In this document: in pieces, positions 1 through 5,084 of the stretch
Numbering within the stretch: position 1 is the stretch's first letter
Layout: each line of letters begins with the position of its first letter
From: an uncultured Calothrix sp.
GTDB lineage: Bacteria > Cyanobacteriota > Cyanobacteriia > Cyanobacteriales > Nostocaceae
Direction: 5' to 3'
DNA: 5,135 nucleotides
NCBI GenBank assembly: GCA_937884685.1
Contig: CAKZYM010000766.1
Location: forward strand, 1-5,135
The notes under the pieces: generated by a model
Seen by the model: the letters and a program-made list of their open reading frames with translations, nothing else
What the model was told of the DNA's origin: nothing
Databases searched by the model: none
Made by a program: the position numbers and the translations under genes

Positions 1-53
1 AGGAGTTAGGAGTTAGGAGTTAGGAGTTAGGAGTTAGGAGTTAGGAGTTAGGA
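1..53 (+). repeat. Heptanucleotide tandem array (AGGAGTT), truncated by window edge
   Basis: Seven perfect head-to-tail copies of AGGAGTT occupy 1-49, followed by a partial copy (AGGA) that decays into an ATA-rich run. The array begins at the first base, so it may continue upstream. Heptamer arrays of this kind, called STRR (short tandemly repeated repetitive sequences), are known from filamentous heterocystous cyanobacteria and usually lie between genes. The same heptamer recurs in reverse orientation at 443-512. The copies here are identical, which suggests recent expansion or homogenisation. Confidence 0.95.
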
Positions 54-442
54 ATAATAATAAAGATAGTTATTTTAATTAACCTACGAACATGACACAG
101 GTTTCAAGATTAGTTTGAAACATTTTGATTTTAATTCAAATAGATAATGCTGGTTTCAGCCTAAAATATACTATCTCTAATAAATATCTCCAATAAATTA
201 AAAGTTAAAAATTACAATCAAAGTTTACGTTTTTGTAACAAAAAACCTGGTTAATATGTTTAGAAGCTTGTTTTTTATGGCTTCTTACAAATAAACCAGG
301 GGTAATATGTTTGTATTTATTTTTTAGTAGTCTGTCCCCAGCCGTTTTGATAGGTTAGTTTTCTTCCTAACGTAGGGAGACGTATCAATACAGAGAGTCT
401 CTACAATTCGTCGGAATTAATGAAATGCACTCCAATAAAAAA
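54..442. other. Non-coding AT-rich spacer between inverted heptamer arrays
   Basis: This 389-bp stretch has no credible reading frame. It contains the terminator-like hairpin at 246-300, a 10-bp direct repeat (TAATATGTTT at 252-261 and 303-312), and three short inverted repeats close together: GTTAG/CTAAC (354-358/367-371), GAGAC/GTCTC (377-381/397-401) and AATTC/GAATT with a GTCG loop (405-409/414-418). I see no tRNA, CRISPR repeat or transposase remnant. It could be the 3' untranslated region of the minus-strand gene, a small RNA locus, or a decayed mobile element. The sequence alone does not decide among these. Confidence 0.5.
240..300 (-). terminator. Probable Rho-independent terminator, minus strand
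   Basis: A long imperfect hairpin pairs 246-252 (CCTGGTT) with 294-300 (AACCAGG). It continues inward through 254-255/291-292 and 257-259/287-289, and closes with 262-267 (AGAAGC) against 280-285 (GCTTCT) around a 12-nt loop. Read on the minus strand, the stem is followed at once by six T (245-240), the classical intrinsic-terminator arrangement. No T tract follows the stem on the plus strand. The nearest upstream minus-strand gene is the one at 518-943, whose transcript would run about 215 nt past its stop and through the heptamer array before reaching the stem. It could instead end an unannotated small RNA. The stem is long and interrupted, which is less usual. Confidence 0.5.
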
Positions 443-512
443 TTCCTAACTCCTAACTCCTAACTTCTAACTCCTAACTCCTAACTCTTAACTCCTAACT
501 CCTAATTCCTAA
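443..512 (-). repeat. Degenerate heptanucleotide array, inverted relative to the array at 1-53
   Basis: Ten heptamer units run without interruption. On the plus strand six read CTCCTAA. The variants are TTCCTAA (units 1 and 10), CTTCTAA (unit 4) and CTCTTAA (unit 7). On the minus strand this is TTAGGAG, the same heptamer as at 1-53 in the opposite orientation. It starts 5 bp beyond the stop codon of the minus-strand gene. Because 7 is not a multiple of 3, any three successive units put a stop codon in every frame, TAG on the minus strand and TAA on the plus strand. The scattered substitutions suggest it is older than the perfect array at the window start. Confidence 0.95.
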
Positions 513-517
513 CTCTC

Positions 518-943
518 TCAAAGCACTGTTACGCGACCGTCATCACGTATATAAACACCTCTGTCCCCACCAATGCGCCATTCCGGACGCAATCTAACTT
601 GTAGGGTTGCAAAGTTTAGTTGGGAAAGATTAGCTTTCAAGGATAATCCGTTTTCGTTCCAAAACATTACTGATATATTTTGTTTGGTTCCATCTCCCTG
701 TTCTAATCGTAGTCTCTGTCCCGGTCGTAACAGAATTGGTTTGGTAGTTTGTGCTTTTTCGACATAAATCAAATTTGGTGTGCTGTTTATAACTTCTAGT
801 CGGAGGTGTTTACCTGGTGTAAATTGAATCGGTTTTACTCCGCATCGGGAAGCGCAGGTTCCGGCTATGGTAAGGTCTGTGTTTTGGCTAAATCCTAGTA
901 ATAAAGCTGTTGTTATTAAGGTTGCAGATAATAATTTTGACAT
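518..943 (-). CDS. Small exported protein of unknown function, cyanobacterial type
   Basis: This encodes 141 residues. The N-terminus looks like a signal peptide: Lys3, a hydrophobic stretch at about 4-18, and possible cleavage near Ala27-Gly28. The mature part would be about 113 residues and act in the periplasm or outside the cell. It has two cysteines close together (Cys30 and Cys34, CASRC), which might form a disulfide or bind metal. Two matching segments, PGKHLRLE (43-50) and PGQRLRLE (74-81), suggest a duplicated beta-strand unit. The end is charged and glycine-rich (GDRGVYIRDDGRVTVL, 126-141), and I recall similar endings in uncharacterised cyanobacterial proteins, but this could not be checked here. 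No enzymatic motif is visible. The ATG at 943 is favoured because it gives a complete signal peptide, although no clear Shine-Dalgarno sequence precedes it. The gene is divergent from the asparagine synthetase gene and its stop abuts a heptamer array. I cannot assign a function. Confidence 0.82.
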   Translation of the reverse strand: MSKLLSATLITTALLLGFSQNTDLTIAGTCASRCGVKPIQFTPGKHLRLEVINSTPNLIYVEKAQTTKPILLRPGQRLRLEQGDGTKQNISVMFWNENGLSLKANLSQLNFATLQVRLRPEWRIGGDRGVYIRDDGRVTVL

Positions 944-973
944 GACGAGGTTAATTACAAAAGTAAGATAATG

Positions 974-987
974 GTAAATTTGAATAC
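974..987. promoter_or_regulatory. Possible NtcA binding site (GTA-N8-TAC)
   Basis: The sequence GTA AATTTGAA TAC matches the consensus GTAN8TAC of NtcA, the global nitrogen regulator of cyanobacteria. It lies 31 bp before the start codon of the minus-strand gene and about 645 bp before the asparagine synthetase gene. NtcA-activated promoters usually carry a TAN3T -10 box about 22 bp after the site, and I do not see a good one in either direction. In DNA this AT-rich a chance match over about 700 bp is quite plausible, so this is weak evidence. If real, it would more likely act on the small exported protein gene. Confidence 0.22.
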
Positions 988-1493
988 TTTAGGCTAACAT
1001 CGCTGTCATTGATTTGAGTATATTTTTATATTGGAAATTACTATACCGCGATTAACTATTTGCCGATTCTCTATCGGAGCGAAGTAAACAGGGCTATAGT
1101 CGCAATTACAACAAATTAGATTTTATTAAAATCAATTTACGCTTTCAATTATGATGAATTTTAATAATTGATGTATATTCTCAGAGCCTGAAAATTTAAC
1201 ATTTTTCTAATATTTAATAGCTATTTTTAGCAAGTAAATATATCGAAGCATACTGAGAAACCTGTACTATATAAACAATATAATTATCCATGTTTTGATT
1301 ATTTTTATCATCGTAATTCCTTAAAATATATAGAGTATAAGTATTTGATGAAATATCACAGTTAGATATTTTTCACTAGAGAATACAATATAATCTATGT
1401 TTTTATACCCTTAATTTATAAGAATGCGATGCATCTCAAAAAGTTTTATAAAATTGGAGCGACTACTTTTTCTGAGGTAAATACGAAAAGAAG

Positions 1494-1517
1494 CAGCAGT
1501 AAATTTTTATTCTGCTG
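1494..1517 (+). other. Hairpin in the region upstream of the asparagine synthetase gene
   Basis: CAGCAG (1494-1499) pairs with CTGCTG (1512-1517) around a 12-nt A/T loop. It is the most GC-rich stem in an otherwise AT-rich region and ends 115 bp before the start codon. It is followed by GGTAATATTTAC and later by T-rich DNA, but not by an immediate T run, so it is not a clear terminator or attenuator. It may be a structural element in the leader if transcription starts upstream of it, or chance. Confidence 0.25.
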
Positions 1518-1597
1518 GGTAATATTTACAAATATTAAGATTTTATGACTTAGAATATTTCGGTTTTTTATTTTTTGGGAAGCTGAGACAGCTACAG

Positions 1598-1605
1598 TGT
1601 AAAAT
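1598..1605 (+). promoter_or_regulatory. Candidate extended -10 element for the asparagine synthetase gene
   Basis: TGTAAAAT contains a -10-like hexamer TAAAAT with an upstream TG, 27 bp before the start codon. It would give a leader of about 20 nt. A matching -35 is poor: the best candidate, TTGGGA at 1575-1580, is spaced 19 bp away. AT-rich DNA produces many such hexamers, so confidence is low. Confidence 0.25.
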
Positions 1606-1632
1606 GAATACTTTAATAATTGTAAAAAAAAT

Positions 1633-3135
1633 ATGTGCGGTATTACTGGCGTTTGGGGTCAAAATAATCCCATTTTAGTAAAAAGCATGATGGATAGCAT
1701 CGCTCACCGGGGTCCTGATGCTGAAGGAATGTATGCTCCTGCAAATCAATCTGGAAATTTGGGACACCGACGTTTGAGTATCATGGACCCTAAGGGTGGT
1801 GACCAACCAATCTATGGAGAAATTCCTACTCGTGCAATTATCGCGAATGGTGAAATTTATAATTTCCCTCAATTACGTTCGAGTTTGCAGCAACAAAGTG
1901 ATTTCCAAACTAGTAGCGATAGCGAAGCAATTCTCAGACTTTATGAAGATAGGGGAGTTTCTGCTATTGAGGAACTCGACGGAATGTATGCTTTTGCTAT
2001 AGCTGATGGAGAAAAGCTATTTGTAGCTCGCGACCCCTTGGGTATAAAACCTTTGTACTATGGGGAAATAGAAGGAGCTTGGGTTTTCGCTTCGGAATTA
2101 AAAGCGATTTCTCAACATTGCCAAAATGTTCGCGAGTTTCCCCCCGGTAGTTACTATCATTCAGATAAAGGCTTTTCTACTTTTTATAGCGTCCCCGATT
2201 TATACCCCGATAGCAACGTTGATGTTGAAGAATTAATTAAACGAGTACGTCAAACTGTAGAAGAATCTGTAATTAAACGTTTGATGAGCGATGTTCCTCT
2301 GGGTGCTTTCCTTTCCGGAGGACTTGATAGCAGTATTATCGCAGCAGTCGCTAAGCAACATAAGAAACAGCTGCATACTTTTAGCGTTGGTATTGGTGAT
2401 AGTCGCGATTTAGAAGCTGCTAGGAAGGTTAGCGCTCATATCGGAACGATTCACCACGAATACATTATTACCCCAGAAGAAGTTAACGCGAAACTTCCCG
2501 AAATCATTTATTATTTAGAATCTTTTGACCAAGATTTAGTTCGTAGCGCTATTCCTTGCTATTTTACTTCTCGGATGGCGGCTGAATACGTCAAAGTGAT
2601 TTTAACCGGAGAAGGGGCTGATGAATTATTTGCAGGCTATACCTATTACAAGGATATTCCCGACGAAGATGTTCTGCACAAAGAATTGCGTCGCTCGGTT
2701 TCTAGCTTACACAACATTAATTTACAGCGAGTTGACCGGATGACAATGGCTCATGCGATTGAAGGGAGAGTTCCATTCCTGGACTTGAACATGATTGAGT
2801 TAGGTCAACAAATCCCCGCTAATTTAAAACTGGTTGGAGAACCTTTGGTGGAAAAATGGATTTTACGCAAAGCTTTTGAGGATATGCTTCCCTCAGAAAT
2901 AGTCTGGAGAAAGAAAGAACAGTTTGACGAAGGTAGCGGAACTGTAGATATGCTATCCGAATTGCTTTCTCATAAAATGACTCAAGCTCAAGCCCAAGAA
3001 TACCAGGCAAAGCACCCCGAAGTTACATTACGCTCCCCCGAAGAATGTTTTTACCACAATATTTTTATGGATGTATTTGAAAATCATGAGGTGGTATCAA
3101 GTAATGTTGCTCGCTGGTCAGAACGTCCTGTATAA
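1633..3135 (+). CDS. asnB: Asparagine synthetase, glutamine-hydrolysing
   Basis: This cytosolic enzyme makes asparagine from aspartate, ATP and glutamine. Its 500 residues carry both expected domains. The N-terminal class II glutaminase domain has the nucleophile Cys2 (MCGITG), HRGPD (25-29), Arg47 in RRLSI, the glutamine-binding NGEIYN (72-77) and Asp96. The C-terminal synthetase domain has the ATP pyrophosphatase loop SGGLDSS (228-234), GEGADELFAGY (326-336), the VPFLD segment (380-384) and the WRKKEQF segment (425-431). All hallmark residues are present, so it should be active. It aligns by eye with E. coli AsnB (about 554 residues) but lacks an insertion after the ATP loop region and the long C-terminal tail. 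The start is fixed, because Cys2 must follow the initiator Met directly. No Shine-Dalgarno is visible, only a run of A before ATG. The methyltransferase gene lies 217 bp downstream on the same strand. Amidotransferases of this fold that act on other substrates exist, but the motifs and length fit true AsnB. Confidence 0.95.
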   Translation: MCGITGVWGQNNPILVKSMMDSIAHRGPDAEGMYAPANQSGNLGHRRLSIMDPKGGDQPIYGEIPTRAIIANGEIYNFPQLRSSLQQQSDFQTSSDSEAILRLYEDRGVSAIEELDGMYAFAIADGEKLFVARDPLGIKPLYYGEIEGAWVFASELKAISQHCQNVREFPPGSYYHSDKGFSTFYSVPDLYPDSNVDVEELIKRVRQTVEESVIKRLMSDVPLGAFLSGGLDSSIIAAVAKQHKKQLHTFSVGIGDSRDLEAARKVSAHIGTIHHEYIITPEEVNAKLPEIIYYLESFDQDLVRSAIPCYFTSRMAAEYVKVILTGEGADELFAGYTYYKDIPDEDVLHKELRRSVSSLHNINLQRVDRMTMAHAIEGRVPFLDLNMIELGQQIPANLKLVGEPLVEKWILRKAFEDMLPSEIVWRKKEQFDEGSGTVDMLSELLSHKMTQAQAQEYQAKHPEVTLRSPEECFYHNIFMDVFENHEVVSSNVARWSERPV

Positions 3136-3180
3136 GAGTTCATAGCCTGATTTCATATTTGTTTGCAATCGGCGAAACGC

Positions 3181-3211
3181 TCGTCCAGCAAAGCGTCTAT
3201 TCGCTGGACGA
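3181..3211. repeat. Perfect 9-bp inverted repeat between asnB and the methyltransferase gene
   Basis: TCGTCCAGC (3181-3189) pairs with GCTGGACGA (3203-3211) around a 13-nt loop, beginning 45 bp after the asnB stop. The GC-rich stem is stable and placed where a terminator is expected, but on the plus strand it is followed by a run of A (3211-3218), not T. On the minus strand the T run precedes the stem. It is therefore not a standard Rho-independent terminator in either direction. It may instead be an RNA-stabilising 3' structure, a U-tract-free terminator, or a copy of a dispersed hairpin repeat. Its loop shares a 10-mer with another hairpin at 4817-4838. Confidence 0.6.
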
Positions 3212-3275
3212 AAAAAAAGACTTAATTCAGAAAAATACGTATATATGGGTATCAAAACTACTATTTTCTGCTAGA

Positions 3276-3293
3276 CGTTTTACGTATGAAACG
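3276..3293 (+). other. Small hairpin upstream of the methyltransferase gene
   Basis: CGTTT (3276-3280) pairs with AAACG (3289-3293). One T-G wobble and one A-T pair can extend the stem inward, leaving a CGTA loop. It ends 59 bp before the first possible start codon. The self-complementary hexamer TACGTA occurs both here and about 45 bp upstream, near 3237. A regulatory role is possible but unsupported, and short stems of this size are common by chance. Confidence 0.22.
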
Positions 3294-3352
3294 GTGAAAT
3301 TCCCCTGACGAACATCTTAGAGGATTTTGTATAGGGTGTAGCATGTGAGAGA

Positions 3353-4672
3353 ATGAGCATGAATTCTCTCTTGATAGAAATTCTTTTTATAGGGCTTATG
3401 AATCAACAGACTGTGTTGAACAACGTATTAAACAACTATGCGAAAGCAGTTGAAGTTGGAGCCTATGACAGCAAACTAGCTGGTCTAGGTAGCAAGTGCG
3501 ATAGCGTGCGGCAGTACTGGGAAGACCGTTATACCCGTTATGTGCTCAGCCCTCCTATGCGACGCTTGCTTGAAAGAAAACGCGCTGAAGACCATGGACT
3601 TCGGATCATGGATCTTGGATGCGGTGCGGGAGAAGGATGGAATATCCTCACAACTTTACCTCGCACAAGCCCAACTTTAGATGCTCAATTCAGTTCGCTG
3701 ATGAATGAATCAGATATTGAGTTTTACAAAGGGGTTGATATCAGTCCTGCAATGATAGGCAAAGCTGAGAGTATCCACGCTCACCACGACCAAACACAAT
3801 TTGCAGTGGCAGACCTCGACGAAGGTCTTCCCGTGGAATCTGGGGAAGCTCCTTATGATTTGTATTTCTCGTCATATGGGTCTTTATCTCATCTATCTGA
3901 CGATTCCCTAGGTCAACTGGTTGAAAATATCTGTCAGCATATGGGTGACAGAGCTATTTTCGTTGCGGACTTGCTAGGTCGCTATTCCTATGAATGGCCC
4001 TGTTATTGGGGAGAAATCGAAGGAAATGGCAGCGATATGCAGACTTACTCGATGTCTTATCTATATCCTCCAGAGAAACGAAATACAGCTGATGTAGAGA
4101 GATTTCCAATTCGTTATTGGGGTGGAGAAGAACTCGACCGCTTTTTAAGAATGTCCGCAGAAAAAATGAATGCGAAAGTGGGAGAATTCCATCTGTGCGA
4201 CCGTTCTATCTTAGTTGGTCGTCATACAGATACCGCTGAATTTAACCCCCAAGCCTCTCCACTGAGGAGCGCTATCAACTCTTTACATGCTATAGATGTA
4301 CGCACCGACTTAAGTCAATTAATCTTTGACTATCAGCCTCATCCCCATCACCCTCATATCAATCGCTTTTTCCAAAACTTACAATCTGCTTGGAATGCTT
4401 TAGTTTACGGCTGCATGGAAAGCTTAGATATGTGGCGAAAACCTGAAAAACTGCTTTCAGAACCTCCAATCGAACACCCACCGATTGTTCTGGACAGCAT
4501 TCGTATTTTGCGTCGTCTGATTAATCAAGCCCCTAACTTACACTTTGACGACCCCAGAGCCAACTTGATTGAACCACAGCTAGCTTATCTATTGCGAAAC
4601 CTAGAATGGAATTTCCAACAAGGTTTAGGAGCTTCTCATGGTTTACTGGCGATATACGAATTTCGTCGCTAA
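3353..4672 (+). CDS. Class I SAM-dependent methyltransferase with unassigned C-terminal region
   Basis: The longest reading gives 439 residues. The Rossmann-type SAM-binding core spans about 84-210: motif I MDLGCGAGEGW (86-96), the acidic ribose-binding Asp129 in YKGVDIS (125-131), VADLDEG (152-158) with Asp154 near the adenine pocket, and the post-II strand YDLYFSSYGSLSHL (168-181). An N-terminal helical part contains YAKAVEVGAYDSKLAG (29-44), which may shape the substrate pocket. After about residue 290 comes some 150 residues with no motif I recognise, including a His/Pro cluster PHPHHPH (329-335) and probable helices to the end. The substrate is unknown. The start is ambiguous: ATGs lie at 3353, 3359 and 3398. 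The first 15 residues are hydrophobic and unusual for a soluble enzyme, so a start at 3398 (Met16, 424 residues, preceded by AGGG) is quite possible. The widest frame is reported. It is co-directional with asnB, but the gap argues against tight coupling. Confidence 0.85.
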   Translation: MSMNSLLIEILFIGLMNQQTVLNNVLNNYAKAVEVGAYDSKLAGLGSKCDSVRQYWEDRYTRYVLSPPMRRLLERKRAEDHGLRIMDLGCGAGEGWNILTTLPRTSPTLDAQFSSLMNESDIEFYKGVDISPAMIGKAESIHAHHDQTQFAVADLDEGLPVESGEAPYDLYFSSYGSLSHLSDDSLGQLVENICQHMGDRAIFVADLLGRYSYEWPCYWGEIEGNGSDMQTYSMSYLYPPEKRNTADVERFPIRYWGGEELDRFLRMSAEKMNAKVGEFHLCDRSILVGRHTDTAEFNPQASPLRSAINSLHAIDVRTDLSQLIFDYQPHPHHPHINRFFQNLQSAWNALVYGCMESLDMWRKPEKLLSEPPIEHPPIVLDSIRILRRLINQAPNLHFDDPRANLIEPQLAYLLRNLEWNFQQGLGASHGLLAIYEFRR

Positions 4673-4816
4673 ATCATAAATATTATCCTTGAAAATCAAA
4701 TTACTGTTTTAACTGAAAATAGAATGAAATAGCAATCTATAGGAAACTTCACATTCAATGTGGAATGTAGATAGTTATTTGCTTCTATATATTGCAAAAT
4801 ATTGCAACAAAAATTT

Positions 4817-4838
4817 CCAAAGCGTCTTTCTAGTTTGG
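4817..4838 (+). other. Hairpin sharing a 10-mer with the inverted repeat after asnB
   Basis: CCAAA (4817-4821) pairs with TTTGG (4834-4838) around a 12-nt loop. The 10-mer CAAAGCGTCT (4818-4827) is identical to 3189-3198, which likewise begins at the inner edge of a stem. A complementary GACGCTT lies at 4877-4883 and could pair instead with AAGCGTC (4820-4826), giving an alternative fold. The stem is short, so this is only a candidate structure. Confidence 0.3.
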
Positions 4839-4929
4839 CATTTGAATAAATGTCGAATTATGGTCTAATTATCCCGGACGCTTCAGTTAAACTCAGACAA
4901 TTATCGCAAGTGATTTAAAATAACCGCAG

Positions 4930-5024
4930 AGCCTTTTCTAAGGTTTTGGAGAGTAGCGAAATACTTAATCGGGGCTTAAAACGCCCCTGCGCTCTCTCTT
5001 AAAAGTAGTTAATTGAGAGATTTT
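4930..5024 (+). terminator. Cluster of weak terminator-like hairpins downstream of the methyltransferase gene
   Basis: Three stems follow one another on the plus strand. AGCCTT/AAGGTT (4930-4935/4940-4945, one G-T wobble) runs into TTTT at 4944-4947. GGGGC/GCCCC (4971-4975/4983-4987) has a 7-nt loop. TCTCTC/GAGAGA (4993-4998/5015-5020) is followed directly by TTTT (5021-5024). The last has the best terminator form, but its 16-nt loop and four-T tail are weak. The cluster lies 258-352 bp beyond the methyltransferase stop, so it may end that transcript or an unseen one. Confidence 0.28.
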
Positions 5025-5064
5025 GAAAACTTTAGACAAAAAACCTTTAAGCGCTCACTGTATC

Positions 5065-5084
5065 ATTAATTTGGTTAAATTAAT
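5065..5084. repeat. Perfect 8-bp A/T inverted repeat
   Basis: ATTAATTT (5065-5072) pairs exactly with AAATTAAT (5077-5084) around a GGTT spacer. The form suits a protein-binding dyad such as an operator for a gene beyond the window. It is made only of A and T, which lowers its stability as an RNA hairpin and raises the odds of chance in this AT-rich DNA. Confidence 0.35.

Larger units (their letters stand above)
944..1632. other. Long AT-rich divergent intergenic region
   Basis: These 689 bp separate two divergent genes and should hold both promoters. The sequence is strongly AT-rich with many frame-breaking stops. Visible elements are an NtcA-like palindrome (974-987), a nested inverted repeat (ACTATA 1040-1045 with TATAGT 1095-1100, enclosing CCGAT/ATCGG at 1063-1067/1073-1077), the 8-bp palindrome GATGCATC (1428-1435), and a CAGCAG/CTGCTG hairpin (1494-1517). 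The longest short frames noticed (39 codons from 1429, 24 codons from 1604) look like chance. No tRNA or recognisable riboswitch was found. I looked for the conserved core of the glutamine riboswitch known in cyanobacteria and did not see it. Confidence 0.6.

Noticed and set aside
1..512. CRISPR array
   Set aside because: The repeats are 7-bp units directly abutting one another with no spacers, so they are simple tandem repeats.
573..767. Plus-strand 64-codon open frame
   Set aside because: It lies wholly inside the minus-strand exported protein gene, has no recognisable domain, and its composition is that of an antisense shadow.
1429..1548. 39-codon plus-strand frame beginning MHLKKFYKIG
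   Set aside because: It has no Shine-Dalgarno, no recognisable motif and an A/T-driven composition. A frame of this size is expected occasionally by chance in AT-rich DNA.
1441..1632. Glutamine riboswitch in the asnB leader
   Set aside because: The region was checked because such riboswitches occur in cyanobacterial nitrogen genes. The conserved core sequence was not seen.
1604..1678. 24-codon frame (MNTLIIVKKICAVLL...) overlapping the asnB start in another frame
   Set aside because: Considered as a leader peptide controlling asnB. It has no ribosome binding site, no enrichment for Asn or Gln codons, and no associated attenuator structure, so chance is the simpler explanation.
1675..1872. 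Minus-strand 65-codon frame within asnB
   Set aside because: It is antisense to a strongly conserved enzyme domain, with no features of its own.
1796..2002. Plus-strand 68-codon frame within asnB
   Set aside because: It is an out-of-frame shadow of the conserved glutaminase domain.
2819..3010. Minus-strand 63-codon frame within the asnB 3' half
   Set aside because: It is antisense to the conserved synthetase domain and has no independent support.
1633..4672. asnB plus methyltransferase as a natural-product or defence cassette
   Set aside because: No carrier-protein, condensation, adenylation, nuclease or transporter gene is present, AsnB has the features of the ordinary housekeeping enzyme, and the 217-bp gap gives no sign of tight coupling.
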